This document shows positions 1 to 9,483 of a stretch of DNA of 64,000 bases, piece after piece. The translations under genes were made by a program, and so were the position numbers. Positions within the stretch are counted from its first letter, which is position 1. Each line of letters begins with the position of its first letter. Source of the stretch: Methanocaldococcus infernus ME (lineage in GTDB: Archaea > AGJL01 > Methanococci > Methanococcales > Methanocaldococcaceae); the NCBI RefSeq assembly GCF_000092305.1, contig NC_014122.1:310001-374000 (forward strand). Reading direction: 5' to 3'. Under the pieces are notes generated by a model, which was not told the origin of the DNA, did no database searches, and saw only the letters and a list, made by a program, of their open reading frames with translations.

Positions 1-1581
1 TTGTTGGTTATAGATACTCCAGGACATGAAGCCTTCACTTCCCTAAGGAGAAGAGGAGGCTCATTAGCAGACATAGCTATCTTAGTTGTTGATATCAATG
101 AAGGCTTTAAACCTCAAACATTTGAGGCTGTAAATATATTAAAGCAGTATAAAACTCCTTTTGTTGTTGCAGCTAATAAGATAGATCTGATCCCAGGCTG
201 GAACTCAAGAGAGGGGCCATTTATCTTAAACTTCAATGAGAAGGCTCAGCACCCAAATGCACTAACTGAGTTTGAGATTAGACTATATAACAATATCATT
301 AGATATCTAAATGAGTTAGGTTTTGATGCTGACCTCTACTCAAGGGTTAAGGATTTAACAAAAACTGTCTGTATTATCCCTGTTTCAGCCAAGACTGGAG
401 AAGGGATTCCAGACTTATTAATGATGGTAGCAGGTTTAGCTCAGAAGTTCTTAGAGGAGAGGCTAAAGTTAAATGTTGAAGGCTATGCTAAAGGGACAGT
501 GTTAGAGGTTAAGGAAGAGAAAGGGTTAGGGACAACTATTGACGCTATCATCTATGACGGAATAGCAAGAAGAGGAGATTACTTAGTTGTTGGATTACCA
601 AATGATGTTTTAGTAACAAAGGTTAAAGCTCTTTTAAAGCCTAAACCACTGGATGAGATGAGAGATCCAAGAGACAAGTTTAGGCCAGTGGATGAAGTTG
701 TTGCTGCTGCAGGGGTTAAGATAGCTGCTCCTGAGTTAGAGAGAGTTATAGCTGGCTCACCTATTAGAATAGTTCCTAAGGATAAGATAGAGGAGGCTAA
801 AGAAGAGGTTATGAAAGAGGTTGAAGAGGCTAAGATAGAAACTGATGAGGAAGGAATTTTAATTAAGGCTGACACTATAGGATCCTTAGAAGCTTTAGCC
901 AATGAGTTAAGAAAGGAAGGGGTTAAGATAGCTAAGGCAGAGGTTGGAGATATAACTAAGAAGGATATTATTGAAGCTTACAGTTATAAGCAAAGTAATC
1001 CTCTTTATGGAGCCATAATAGGGTTTAATGTTAAAGTCCTTCCAGAGGCTGAGAAGGAGAATGAGAAATATAAGGTTAAGATTTTCTTAGATAATATTAT
1101 TTATAAGCTTGTTGAAGACTTCACTGAGTGGGTTAAGAAAGAAAAAGAAAGAATTGAGAAAGAGAAGTTTGAGAGGCTTATTAGGCCAGCAATTGTTAAA
1201 ATATTGCCTGATTGTATATTTAGGCAAAAGAATCCAGCTATCTGTGGAGTTGAAGTCTTAGCAGGAACTTTAAGAGTTGGATCTCCACTGATGAGAGAGG
1301 ATGGAATGTTATTAGGAACAGTAAGAGAGATTAAAGATAAAGGAGAGAATGTTAAAGAAGCCAAGGCTGGGAAGGCTGTTTCTATAGCCATAGAAGGAAA
1401 ATGTACATTAAAGAGGCATGTGGATGAGAATGACATTATGTATGTAGCTGTCCCTGAGGAGCATGTGAGAGAGCTCTATCATAAGTATAGAGATAGGCTA
1501 AGAAGTGATGAAGTAGAGGCTCTCTTGGAGTATATGAAGTTAATGCAGAAACTCACCAATAATATATTCTGGGGTAGATAG
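1..1581 (+). CDS. infB: Translation initiation factor aIF5B (IF-2 family), N-terminally truncated by window edge
   Basis: GTPase that promotes ribosomal subunit joining and initiator tRNA placement. The visible part begins in the G domain at switch II (DTPGHEAF, residues 5-12), then NKID (59-62) and the VSAKTGEG G5 motif (about 127-134). The beta-barrel domain II, the domain III and the C-terminal domain IV of the eIF5B type follow, ending with a long helix. The P-loop and switch I are missing, so the TTG at base 1 is an internal codon and the gene starts upstream of the window. It abuts the next gene directly: its stop is followed at once by ATG, so the two are probably cotranscribed. Assignment is secure from the G motifs and the archaeal/eukaryal domain order. 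Confidence 0.95.
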   Translation: MLVIDTPGHEAFTSLRRRGGSLADIAILVVDINEGFKPQTFEAVNILKQYKTPFVVAANKIDLIPGWNSREGPFILNFNEKAQHPNALTEFEIRLYNNIIRYLNELGFDADLYSRVKDLTKTVCIIPVSAKTGEGIPDLLMMVAGLAQKFLEERLKLNVEGYAKGTVLEVKEEKGLGTTIDAIIYDGIARRGDYLVVGLPNDVLVTKVKALLKPKPLDEMRDPRDKFRPVDEVVAAAGVKIAAPELERVIAGSPIRIVPKDKIEEAKEEVMKEVEEAKIETDEEGILIKADTIGSLEALANELRKEGVKIAKAEVGDITKKDIIEAYSYKQSNPLYGAIIGFNVKVLPEAEKENEKYKVKIFLDNIIYKLVEDFTEWVKKEKERIEKEKFERLIRPAIVKILPDCIFRQKNPAICGVEVLAGTLRVGSPLMREDGMLLGTVREIKDKGENVKEAKAGKAVSIAIEGKCTLKRHVDENDIMYVAVPEEHVRELYHKYRDRLRSDEVEALLEYMKLMQKLTNNIFWGR

Positions 1582-2205
1582 ATGCTTATAAAGAAGATTG
1601 AAGAGCTAAAAAATTCTGAAGTTGCAAGAATTATAGAGGAGAGGATAAAAGAATTTAAAGCTTTTAAAGATAAACCTAATGAGGAGTGGTTTAAAGAACT
1701 TTGTTTCTGCCTTTTAACAGCCAACTCTTCAGCAGAGTTAGGAATAAAGATTCAGAAGGAAATTGATGATGGCTTTCTCTATCTAAGTCAAGAGGAACTT
1801 GAAAAAAGGTTAAGGGAGTTAGGGCATAGATTTTACAAGAAGAGAGCTGAGTATATAGTAAAAGCAAGAAAATATAAAGATAATATTAAAGATATTATTC
1901 AAAACTTTAGAGATGAAAAAAGAGGAAGAGAGTTTTTAGTTAAGCACATAAAGGGCTTGGGATATAAAGAGGCAAGTCACTTTTTAAGAAATGTTGGCTA
2001 TGACAATATAGCTATCATTGATAGGCATATATTAAGAGAGCTCCATGACAATAACTACATAAAAGAGATCCCAAAATCATTATCTAAAAAAAGATATTTA
2101 GAGATAGAGAAAATTTTAGAAGATATAGCCAGAGAAACAAGATTAAAGCTTTCTGAGCTTGATTTATATATTTGGTACTTAAGAACTGGAAAGGTTTTAA
2201 AGTAA
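1582..2205 (+). CDS. ogg: 8-oxoguanine DNA glycosylase/AP lyase, archaeal Ogg2 family
   Basis: Bifunctional base-excision repair enzyme that removes 8-oxoguanine and cuts the abasic site by beta-elimination. The 207-residue length is that of the Methanocaldococcus-type Ogg2 family. The helix-hairpin-helix is at about 121-140 (KHIKGLGYKE). Lys129 and Asp147, the positions of the catalytic Schiff-base lysine and catalytic aspartate of this family, are both present (GYKE and IIDRHI). The start ATG follows the infB stop directly, suggesting an operon with infB. Nothing is truncated. Confidence 0.9.
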   Translation: MLIKKIEELKNSEVARIIEERIKEFKAFKDKPNEEWFKELCFCLLTANSSAELGIKIQKEIDDGFLYLSQEELEKRLRELGHRFYKKRAEYIVKARKYKDNIKDIIQNFRDEKRGREFLVKHIKGLGYKEASHFLRNVGYDNIAIIDRHILRELHDNNYIKEIPKSLSKKRYLEIEKILEDIARETRLKLSELDLYIWYLRTGKVLK

Positions 2206-2393
2206 AAAATGTTTCTTGTTTTACAACATTAAAAACCTATTTATTCTTTTTTATGAATTTAGACGAATAACTAACCCTATTTTCAAAATTTAAGCTAAAT
2301 AAGAACCTAAAGTTTTTTATAGGGACTTAGTAGAAATTATTATTGATTGTTATTTTAATTTTAAATTTAAATATATTATTTTGTGGAGATGAG

Positions 2394-4682
2394 ATGATGA
2401 TTGATAGCAAGAAACTAAATAAAAATATTAAATTTTTAGTTATTAAAAGAAATGGGAAAAAGGAAAAATTTGATCTTTTTAAGCTAATTAAATCCTTAAA
2501 AAATTGTGGAGCTGAGGAAGAGATCATTAATAAGGTTGTGAATGAATTAATGCTTAAAGTTTATGATGAAATTACAACAGATGAGATTAAAAACATTGTT
2601 TATAGTATTTTAAGGAAATATAATAGAGAGTTGGCTGAGAAATATAAGAGGGGAGTTATTTTAAAAGTAAGGACTTCTGAGAAGGAGTTTGAGCCTTTTA
2701 ATAAGGAGAAGATAGTTAAAGCTTTAATCAGAGAGGCTAAGGCTGATGAGGAAACAGCTAAGAGAATAGCTGATGAAGTTGAGAGAGAACTCTTAAAACT
2801 AAATGTTAAGTATCTAACTGCTCCAATGATTAGAGAAATTGTCAATGTTAAGCTTATAGAGTATGGCTATGAAGAGTTAAGGCATAAGCATACAAGGTTA
2901 GGCTTACCAGTTTATGATATTAAGAGGTTAATTAAACATGGTTTAAAGGAAAATGCTAACATGTTACATAACCCAGAGTCTATACATAAGTGGGTAGCTG
3001 ATGAAGTGATGAAACAGTATTCTCTCTTAGAGATGTTCCCTAAGTATATAGCTGATGCTCATATAAGAGGAGATATTCACTTACATGACTTAGAATATGC
3101 TCCTACAAGGCCAGTTTGTATGCAACATGACCTAAGACCTTTCTTTAAATATGGGTTAAAGGTTGATGGGACTGGATTACATACATCAACAAGTAAGCCA
3201 GCTAAGCATCCTGAAGTAGCTATCCAACATGCTGCTAAGGTGATGATGGCTGCTCAAACCAACATGGCTGGAGGGCAAAGTATAGATGAGTTTAATGTTT
3301 GGTTAGCTCCCTATGTTAAAAACTTAAGCTATGATAAGATAAAGCAGTTAATGCAGATGTTTGTTTATGAGCTAAACCAGATGTATGTAAGTAGAGGAGG
3401 ACAAGTTATCTTTAGCTCTATAAATGTTGAACTTGAAATTCCTGATTACTTAAAGGATAAGCCAGCTGTTGTTGCTGGGAAGGAAGTGGGAAGTTATGAA
3501 GAGTATGAGGAAGAGGCTCAACTCATACTAAAGGCTTTAATTGATGTTCTATCAGAAGGAGATGCCTTAGGAAAGCCATTTTTATTCCCAAACTTTATTA
3601 TTAAGTTGAGGGATAATGCCTTTAAGCATGAGGAAATGATGGAAAGGATTCATGAATTGTCAGCCAAGTTTGGAACTCCTTACTTTGTCAATTTAACAAG
3701 GAACTGGCAAGGAGAGAATGTTAATAGTATGGGCTGTAGAACAAGGTTAAGCTCAGACTGGACAGGAGATCCTGAGAAGGATACACTAAGAACTGGAAAT
3801 ATGCAGTGGTACACTATAAACCTACCAAGGATAGCCTATGAAGCTAATGGAGATGACAATAGACTATTTGAAATCTTAGAGGAGAGGTTAAGGATTGTTA
3901 AAGATGCTCTACTCATAAAGCATGATGAGATGATAAAAAGACTATATGAAGATAAAATTTTACCTTTCCTAACCCAAGAGTTTGATGGAGAGCCATATTA
4001 TAGATATGAATACACAACTAAGGCTTTTGGTTTTGTTGGGTTAAATGAAATGTTAAAGTACCATATTGGAGAAGAGCTACATGAGAGTAAAGAGGCTTTA
4101 AAATTTGGAGTTAGAGTGATTAAATTTATGAGAGACTATGCTGAAAGGTTAAAAGAGGAAACAGGTTTAAGATGGAGTGTCACACAAACCCCTGCAGAGA
4201 GTACAGCTGGAAGGTTTGCAAGACTTGACTACAAATACTATAGAGAGGAAACTTTGAGTGTAGTGAATGGAGATCTAAATGACATAAACTCCCTATACTA
4301 TACAAACTCTTCACATGTTAGGGTTAATGCTCCAATAACCTTAGGAGAGAAAATTTTAGTTGAAGAAAAGTTCCATCCAATTTGTAATGGAGGGCATATA
4401 TTACATGTTTGGAACACTGAAGTTTCCTCTGATCCAGAGGTTTTAATGGATATTACAAAAAAGATAGCTAAGAGGGATATAGGTTACTGGGCTTACACTA
4501 AAAATATCTCTGCCTGTGAGCACTGTGGCTTTATTTCAGGAGGATTAAGAGAGAGTTGTCCTAACTGTAGGTCAAAGAATTTAGCTAAGTACAGTAGAAT
4601 AACAGGATACTTACAAAATGTCTCCAACTGGAATAGAGCTAAGCAGGAAGAGTTAAAAGATAGAAGATGGTTCAGCTTATAG
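2394..4682 (+). CDS. nrdD: Anaerobic (class III) ribonucleoside-triphosphate reductase
   Basis: Oxygen-sensitive glycyl-radical enzyme that makes deoxyribonucleotides from NTPs. I place the start at ATG 2394, behind a GGAG ribosome binding site. The upstream in-frame TTG at 2343 would add a hydrophobic 17-residue stretch and has no such site. Two ATP-cone domains occupy the first 190 residues (IKRNGKKEKFD and RTSEKEFEPFNKEKIV). The ten-stranded radical barrel follows, with a C-terminal zinc site (CEHCG and CPNC) just before the glycyl-radical loop (SRITGYL). No intein is seen, though inteins are common in archaeal nrdD. The 3' end overlaps the convergent pilin-like gene by 11 nt. The activase nrdG is not adjacent. 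Confidence 0.94.
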   Translation: MMIDSKKLNKNIKFLVIKRNGKKEKFDLFKLIKSLKNCGAEEEIINKVVNELMLKVYDEITTDEIKNIVYSILRKYNRELAEKYKRGVILKVRTSEKEFEPFNKEKIVKALIREAKADEETAKRIADEVERELLKLNVKYLTAPMIREIVNVKLIEYGYEELRHKHTRLGLPVYDIKRLIKHGLKENANMLHNPESIHKWVADEVMKQYSLLEMFPKYIADAHIRGDIHLHDLEYAPTRPVCMQHDLRPFFKYGLKVDGTGLHTSTSKPAKHPEVAIQHAAKVMMAAQTNMAGGQSIDEFNVWLAPYVKNLSYDKIKQLMQMFVYELNQMYVSRGGQVIFSSINVELEIPDYLKDKPAVVAGKEVGSYEEYEEEAQLILKALIDVLSEGDALGKPFLFPNFIIKLRDNAFKHEEMMERIHELSAKFGTPYFVNLTRNWQGENVNSMGCRTRLSSDWTGDPEKDTLRTGNMQWYTINLPRIAYEANGDDNRLFEILEERLRIVKDALLIKHDEMIKRLYEDKILPFLTQEFDGEPYYRYEYTTKAFGFVGLNEMLKYHIGEELHESKEALKFGVRVIKFMRDYAERLKEETGLRWSVTQTPAESTAGRFARLDYKYYREETLSVVNGDLNDINSLYYTNSSHVRVNAPITLGEKILVEEKFHPICNGGHILHVWNTEVSSDPEVLMDITKKIAKRDIGYWAYTKNISACEHCGFISGGLRESCPNCRSKNLAKYSRITGYLQNVSNWNRAKQEELKDRRWFSL

Positions 4683-5079
4683 TAACTCTAACTAAATTAT
4701 CATTAATTTTTCTTATAACTGCTCTTATAGTCCTTCCTTGGTTTATAGTTAAGTTTCCATTCATCTCAACATTTACTGAACAGGTTGCTGAAACACTATA
4801 GTTTAAGTTGTTGTTGGTAAATACTATTATATTATTGTTAGAGCTCCAAGTTCCTGGTGGAGTTTTTATATAAACTATTTTTGTTGTATTTATATCTCCT
4901 AAGCTAACCAACTCTATATTCTCTTTCATCTTAGCCACTGAACTATGAGCTAAGCTCATAGCACTGATTTGTACACTTCTATTTAAACCATAGATTCCTA
5001 CATAACCTACTGAGATGATAACAAATACAATTACAGCCAAAATAAGGATTGAAAATTCTAAGGAAATTTGTCCTCTCAT
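4672..5079 (-). CDS. Class III signal peptide (type IV pilin-like) protein
   Basis: 135-residue secreted or membrane protein. It begins MRGQISLEF followed by about 22 hydrophobic residues, the class III signal peptide typical of archaeal pilins cut before Gln by the EppA-type prepilin peptidase. The remainder is polar and beta-rich, with no recognised domain. It is the last gene of a four-gene minus-strand run (7433 down to 4672) that starts with another protein of this class. The two ends therefore probably form or decorate one extracellular filament or surface complex. The exact role is unknown. Confidence 0.75.
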   Translation of the reverse strand: MRGQISLEFSILILAVIVFVIISVGYVGIYGLNRSVQISAMSLAHSSVAKMKENIELVSLGDINTTKIVYIKTPPGTWSSNNNIIVFTNNNLNYSVSATCSVNVEMNGNLTINQGRTIRAVIRKINDNLVRVTIS

Positions 5080-5085
5080 AGTTAA

Positions 5086-5895
5086 TCACTTATACATAAC
5101 ATATGAAAACTCTAATGGTTCATCAGATGAGGTTGTATAATAGATAGTGGGAATCTTTTGCATGTAATAAGAGCTTTGGATTAACATTCCCTTTGGAATT
5201 AGAGGGTTATCTATATTACTTTCAGGAATCAGTGGATCATCACTTTTTATTTCTTCTAATCTTTCTACATTCTTTATTTGATGGTAGTACCACTTATCAT
5301 AGGTTGTCCAAATATCTAAATCTGGCTTAATCTTGAAAAATTGTGAATATCTATTAAACATTACTGGGATGGGGAAGATGATTGAGAGGGTTTCAGTATT
5401 TTCTTTTTTAATATATCCTGAGACATACATCTTAAAGTTCTTAATTTCAACATTCCTATATCTTAGATTTTTAAAGATATCATGCAAATTTATAACATCT
5501 ATTTTATTATAAACTACAGGGCCAATTATAGAATACTCTGTTAAGTTATCAGAAACTGAAACCTGTTTAACTATTGGTTCAGAGTAAATAATTATCTTCT
5601 TTGATGAGTAAGGATAGAGCCAAATTCCCTTTATTCCATTAAAATTGGCTTCATAATAAGTATATAATAGGGAGCTATTTGCTTTAGAAATATCTACCTC
5701 TAAAGCACTTTTAGGAACACTTAAGCTTTTTTCTTCAAAATCTATTTTATAGGGAAGCCCTATAAAAACTGGATATGGGTTATTATTAACAAGTTCTCCA
5801 GTGAAATAAAAAGAATAATTAACCTCAGCTATAACTAAGCCATTAACTGCTCCTAAAGATAATAAAAAAAGTAAAAATAAAGTTATCTTCCTCAT
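5086..5895 (-). CDS. Secreted/membrane protein of unknown function in pilin-like cluster
   Basis: About 269 residues, function not recognised. An N-terminal hydrophobic segment (ITLFLLFLLSLGAVNG) looks like a signal peptide. The rest is an aromatic-rich extracytoplasmic domain predicted to be mostly beta, with no metal or catalytic motif that I can see. The ATG at 5895 is favoured over the GTG at 5904 because that GTG lies inside the GGTGA ribosome binding site. It sits between the preceding membrane-anchored gene (stop at 5897) and a pilin-like gene and is probably cotranscribed with both. A structural or assembly role for a surface filament is an inference from context only. Confidence 0.6.
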   Translation of the reverse strand: MRKITLFLLFLLSLGAVNGLVIAEVNYSFYFTGELVNNNPYPVFIGLPYKIDFEEKSLSVPKSALEVDISKANSSLLYTYYEANFNGIKGIWLYPYSSKKIIIYSEPIVKQVSVSDNLTEYSIIGPVVYNKIDVINLHDIFKNLRYRNVEIKNFKMYVSGYIKKENTETLSIIFPIPVMFNRYSQFFKIKPDLDIWTTYDKWYYHQIKNVERLEEIKSDDPLIPESNIDNPLIPKGMLIQSSYYMQKIPTIYYTTSSDEPLEFSYVMYK

Positions 5896-5896
5896 T

Positions 5897-7066
5897 CTAC
5901 TCACCAGAATTTATTAAAACAATGGTTATTTCATTTTTATTTGTCTTAATTAATTTCTCAACACCATCATCAGGGACAGACAAAATTAAGAAATAGTTCA
6001 TCTTACTATCAAAAATCTGAGTTTCTTTAGATAATTTATTAAGTCTAATTCCAAAGTTCTCAAACATCTGCTTTATCTTATCATAGTCAAGTTTTCCTAT
6101 AACTGTAGCCTCTAAAATTCCAGGAATATTATTTAAGTTATAGCTTATTGATGAAGATTGAGAAGAACTATACTGATCCACAGGAGAATTAATACTATTA
6201 CTTACATCTTTGCTTTCTCCATAACTTACTGAATCAAGTAGTAGATAAGAGGAATCTACAATGGCATAAGTTAGTAATGAGCCATTCTTATTATAGATGG
6301 CTACAATACTATTTTCTAAAGGAAGTTCTCCACACCGCTTAGCTGAAACTTCTAAGGCTACTTTTTTAAAGTTAGAGACAGGCTCTATTTTTATTGATTT
6401 TAAGGCTTGATAGTTTAAAGTGTCTTTTAAGCTTAATAGCTTAGCTCTACTGTAAAAGTTTGACTTAGTCTCATTGTCTTCTTTATATTTAACATAATAA
6501 TAGTTGTCTCCTAAAGACAACTCTTTTAAAATTAGATTTAAAACTATCTCTTTTTTATCTCCAACTATATCTAAAGAGTTATAAATTTTTTCAACTTCTT
6601 CAGGAGTTTTAGCCAACTTTATTTTTAGGATAGCATCTTTAGCCTTCTGAGAATACTGTAATAGATCTCCATACTCAGACTCTATTAGGTTTATTACATT
6701 CTCCTTAACATTATCTAAATTTTTCTTTTTGCTTATGTATTCTTTAGCCTCATTTATAATGTTATTAATCTCTTCAATGCTTGTTGCAGCATCTATTTTT
6801 CCTAAAAATACATTTTTCATAGGGTCATTTGGATAAGCTTTAAACATCTCATTTACTGCCTTCTTAGCATCTTCTTTTATTTTATCTAAGTTTGGAGCTA
6901 CTACATTAGTGGTTTTTTGCTGAGACATAATAGTTGTGATAGTCAAAAATCCAAAAAACACTACAATAATAACAATGACAACAAGAATAACAATTCTTAT
7001 ATTTCTTGCCTGAAGTGTTCTTTTACTCTTCTCTTTTAAACTTTTAATTTTATCAGGATCAACCAT
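5897..7066 (-). CDS. Membrane-anchored protein of unknown function in pilin-like cluster
   Basis: 389 residues. After about 22 charged cytoplasmic residues there is one transmembrane helix (IVILVVIVIIVVFFGFLTI). A long extracytoplasmic part follows, helical at first (lysine/glutamate-rich, about 60-180) and then mixed. The start at ATG 7066 is preceded by GAGGTTGA; the upstream TTG is rejected. The gene begins just after the stop of the upstream pilin-like gene. A bitopic protein flanked by pilin-like proteins resembles minor components of type IV filament systems, but no family is recognised. Confidence 0.6.
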   Translation of the reverse strand: MVDPDKIKSLKEKSKRTLQARNIRIVILVVIVIIVVFFGFLTITTIMSQQKTTNVVAPNLDKIKEDAKKAVNEMFKAYPNDPMKNVFLGKIDAATSIEEINNIINEAKEYISKKKNLDNVKENVINLIESEYGDLLQYSQKAKDAILKIKLAKTPEEVEKIYNSLDIVGDKKEIVLNLILKELSLGDNYYYVKYKEDNETKSNFYSRAKLLSLKDTLNYQALKSIKIEPVSNFKKVALEVSAKRCGELPLENSIVAIYNKNGSLLTYAIVDSSYLLLDSVSYGESKDVSNSINSPVDQYSSSQSSSISYNLNNIPGILEATVIGKLDYDKIKQMFENFGIRLNKLSKETQIFDSKMNYFLILSVPDDGVEKLIKTNKNEITIVLINSGE

Positions 7067-7067
7067 T

Positions 7068-7433
7068 TTATTCAACCTCAATTAAATTTAATCTATATAC
7101 ACTTCTGTTAACTCCTGTCTCATTGTAAATATAATTTATTATAAAGTTTTTGATTGAGTCATTAATATCTGGAGAAACTCCAAGTGTTATATTTATAAAA
7201 GAGTCATTTATTTTTTCCCATTTCATCCCAATATAAAGAAGAGTAGTATTTAGTTGATAGGGGTAGCCACTATTCAATAAATTAATAGCTTCCTTAGCTT
7301 TATTATCTATCTTTACAATATTAAAGTCAAAACTACCAACATTTTCCTTTAGAAAGTTAGATAGAATTACAGTAGATAAAACAATAATAGCCAATAGTAA
7401 AATAGTGAACTCTAAAGATATTTGTCCCCTCAT
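7068..7433 (-). CDS. Class III signal peptide (type IV pilin-like) protein
   Basis: 121 residues with the same N-terminus as the protein ending this cluster: MRGQISLEFTILLLAIIVLSTVIL. This is a class III signal peptide with a QxSxEF cleavage region and a hydrophobic helix. The rest is a small polar domain (about 90 residues) with no cysteines. The ATG overlaps the stop of the upstream rnp4 gene by 4 nt. The pilin-like assignment rests on the N-terminal motif, which is distinctive in methanococcal genomes. Confidence 0.75.
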   Translation of the reverse strand: MRGQISLEFTILLLAIIVLSTVILSNFLKENVGSFDFNIVKIDNKAKEAINLLNSGYPYQLNTTLLYIGMKWEKINDSFINITLGVSPDINDSIKNFIINYIYNETGVNRSVYRLNLIEVE

Positions 7434-7780
7434 TTTTTCCTCTTCTCCTTCTTTTCTCTGATCATTGGAATTCTATAGATGTGGTTGCACTCTAAGCAGG
7501 TTATAACAACATGAGGATATCTCTTAGCTTTAACTCTAACTCTTGCATTTTTTCCATAAACTAAGAGGGTTCCACACTTTTTACAGATCCTTCTTTTCCA
7601 CTTTTTTGGGAATCTTAGCCTTAGCTTCATGGCTATTTTTCTTGCCAAATATACATATCTTTTAACTCTATCCCAATTCCCTCTTTTAGCTTCCTCTTCA
7701 GCAAGATTCATTAAAATGTCTATCCTTTCATATCCTATCTTTTTTATCTTTTTTAAATCTTTTTCTTTCATATTTATCAT
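7430..7780 (-). CDS. rnp4: Ribonuclease P protein component 4 (Rpp21/Rnp4)
   Basis: Protein subunit of archaeal RNase P, which matures tRNA 5' ends together with the catalytic RNA and other proteins. An N-terminal helical region (KIGYERIDILMNLAEEEAK) precedes a zinc ribbon with CKKCG and CLEC ligand pairs. The C-terminus is very basic. Size (about 116 residues) and domain order match Rnp4. The start is ambiguous among TTG 7783, ATG 7780 and ATG 7771, because no clear ribosome binding site decides between them. It is the first gene of the minus-strand run that continues into the pilin-like genes, a linkage without obvious functional logic. Confidence 0.88.
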   Translation of the reverse strand: MINMKEKDLKKIKKIGYERIDILMNLAEEEAKRGNWDRVKRYVYLARKIAMKLRLRFPKKWKRRICKKCGTLLVYGKNARVRVKAKRYPHVVITCLECNHIYRIPMIREKKEKRKK

Positions 7781-7821
7781 CAATTTAAATATTTGGATTA
7801 ATATAGTAAAAAAGAAGGGGA

Positions 7822-8262
7822 TTATTCAATATGGATTCCCCTCTTCCTTGAACCCTCTACCTTTGGTAAGGTTATGTATAGAACTCCATTTTCAAACTTA
7901 GCTGATGCCTTATCTTCTTTAACTGCTGATGGTAACTTAATTTGTCTATAAACCTCTTCTTCCTCTGGAATCTCTGAGTAAATAATTCTTTCACTCTCAG
8001 TAACCATTAATGGACTTCTCTTAGCTCTAATTTCTAATGTATCTCCTACAGCATTAACCACTATATCCTCTTTAGCAACTCCAGGAAGCCAGGCTATAAC
8101 CTTTATGTGCTCATCTCCCTCTATAATTGAGATTGGCATAAACCCTTGGCCACTTATCTGTATCCCAGTAGAACTTATCATTGTTGTGGCTCCACCCATA
8201 GGCATCATAAACTCTTTAAACATTCTTTCAAAGATTGAGTCAAATGGATCTCTTCCAAACAT
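7822..8262 (-). CDS. Small heat shock protein, Hsp16.5/Hsp20 family
   Basis: ATP-independent chaperone that forms oligomeric cages binding unfolding proteins. The N-terminus [18 protein letters not shown] and the alpha-crystallin domain (about 45-135) closely resemble the well-studied Methanocaldococcus jannaschii Hsp16.5. Features include VIAWLPGV and an A-x-x-x-N-G-V-L box as AKFENGVL. The C-terminal IxI-type tail is RGIHIE. I choose ATG 8262, which has GGTGA upstream; the GTG at 8271 is part of that site. Divergent from the FKBP gene, so both chaperone-class genes are driven from the spacer 8263-8413. Confidence 0.93.
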   Translation of the reverse strand: MFGRDPFDSIFERMFKEFMMPMGGATTMISSTGIQISGQGFMPISIIEGDEHIKVIAWLPGVAKEDIVVNAVGDTLEIRAKRSPLMVTESERIIYSEIPEEEEVYRQIKLPSAVKEDKASAKFENGVLYITLPKVEGSRKRGIHIE

Positions 8263-8413
8263 CTCTCTCACCCTATTTCTTTGTTAGTTATTTTATGTCT
8301 TTGAGGTTCCATATAAATCTTTCTATTTTATTAATTTAAATTAACCAAAGTAAGAAATCTATAAAAATGGAAATTAATAATTTTATCTAAAAATTTTCAT
8401 AAAGAGGGAAAAC

Positions 8414-9109
8414 ATGGTTGAAAAGGGAAAGATGGTTAAAGTTAGCTATGATGGATATGTTGATGGTAAGTTATTTGATACAACAGATGAGGAGAAGGCT
8501 AAGAAGGAAGGAATATACAATGAGAATATGGTTTATGGGCCAGTAGCTATTTTTGTTGGTGCTGGGCAAATCTTACCAGGATTAGATGAAGTTTTAGAGG
8601 AGATGGGGGTTGGTGAAGAGAGAGAAGTTACTTTACCTCCAGAAAAGGCATTTGGTCAGAGAAGGCCAGATTTATTAAAGATTGTGCCAATGAGTGAGTT
8701 TAAGAAGAGAGGAATTAAACCAATTGTTGGATTACCAATAACTATAGATGGAGTTACTGGAAGAATAGTTAGTGTAAATAGTGGAAGAGTTCTTGTAGAC
8801 TTTAACCACCCATTGGCTGGGAAAGAGGTTAAGTATAGAATCAAGATAGAGGAGGTTGTTGAAGATCCTGTCCAAATTGTTAAGGAGATTGTAAAGCTTT
8901 CACTACCAAGAATTGAGCCAGAGGTTAAAATTGAAGGAGAGAGTGTTATTATAGAGTTACCAGAATTTGCTCCATATATTCCAGATATCCAAGTTAAAAA
9001 GATGGTTATAGCTAATGAAATCATAAAGAGGTTAGGATATAAAGAAGTTAAATTTATAGAAACATTTAAAAAGAAGGAAGAGGATAATAAAGATAATGGA
9101 GAAGAATAA
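8414..9109 (+). CDS. FKBP-type peptidyl-prolyl cis-trans isomerase (long SlyD-like form)
   Basis: Folding enzyme that isomerises X-Pro bonds and often also acts as a chaperone. The FKBP fold occupies about residues 1-150, with the IF chaperone insert in the middle (about 85-130). Signature segments include [12 protein letters not shown] and [27 protein letters not shown]-terminal extension of about 80 residues, with a highly charged tail, matches the long archaeal FKBP class. The start at ATG 8414 follows an AGAGGG site. Divergent from the small heat shock gene. Confidence 0.92.
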   Translation: MVEKGKMVKVSYDGYVDGKLFDTTDEEKAKKEGIYNENMVYGPVAIFVGAGQILPGLDEVLEEMGVGEEREVTLPPEKAFGQRRPDLLKIVPMSEFKKRGIKPIVGLPITIDGVTGRIVSVNSGRVLVDFNHPLAGKEVKYRIKIEEVVEDPVQIVKEIVKLSLPRIEPEVKIEGESVIIELPEFAPYIPDIQVKKMVIANEIIKRLGYKEVKFIETFKKKEEDNKDNGEE

Positions 9110-9157
9110 TTTTATAAATTTTTTAATATTTTTTGTAAAGGGGTTAGGGGATGGGGT

Positions 9158-9478
9158 ATGTCAGTATTAAATTTGATAGGTAAGAAGGGAACAGTTGAAA
9201 TATTAAGACTTCTAAGCTTGGGAGTGAACTCTTTTACAAAGATAAAAGAGAATTTAAACAATAGTGGATTATCTCTAAGTACAAGGACCTTAGCTCAAAG
9301 GTTGAATGAGTTGGAAGGTGAATATCTAATTGAAAAGAATAATGGGAAGTATTACATAACTCAGAAGGGTAAAGAATTCTTAGATATTATTGAGAATATC
9401 TTAGCCTGGGAAAAAAGATGGGAAGATATAAAAATAAATAAGATAGTTATAGATATACTAAAAGATAGAGATAGTTGA
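9158..9478 (+). CDS. Winged-helix transcriptional regulator, HxlR/MarR-like
   Basis: 106-residue DNA-binding protein. The winged helix-turn-helix covers about residues 8-75 (KKGTVEILRLLSLGV and LSTRTLAQRLNELEGEYLI, then a wing ending ITQKGKEFL). This is the HxlR-like arrangement. It is immediately followed by a MinD/ParA-type ATPase, probably cotranscribed, so it may regulate that operon. The ligand or signal cannot be told from the sequence. Confidence 0.8.
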   Translation: MSVLNLIGKKGTVEILRLLSLGVNSFTKIKENLNNSGLSLSTRTLAQRLNELEGEYLIEKNNGKYYITQKGKEFLDIIENILAWEKRWEDIKINKIVIDILKDRDS

Positions 9479-9483
9479 TTATT

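Noticed and set aside
2343-2393. Longer NrdD start at TTG 2343
   Set aside because: The extra residues are an uncharacteristic hydrophobic leader and GGAG is placed correctly for ATG 2394.
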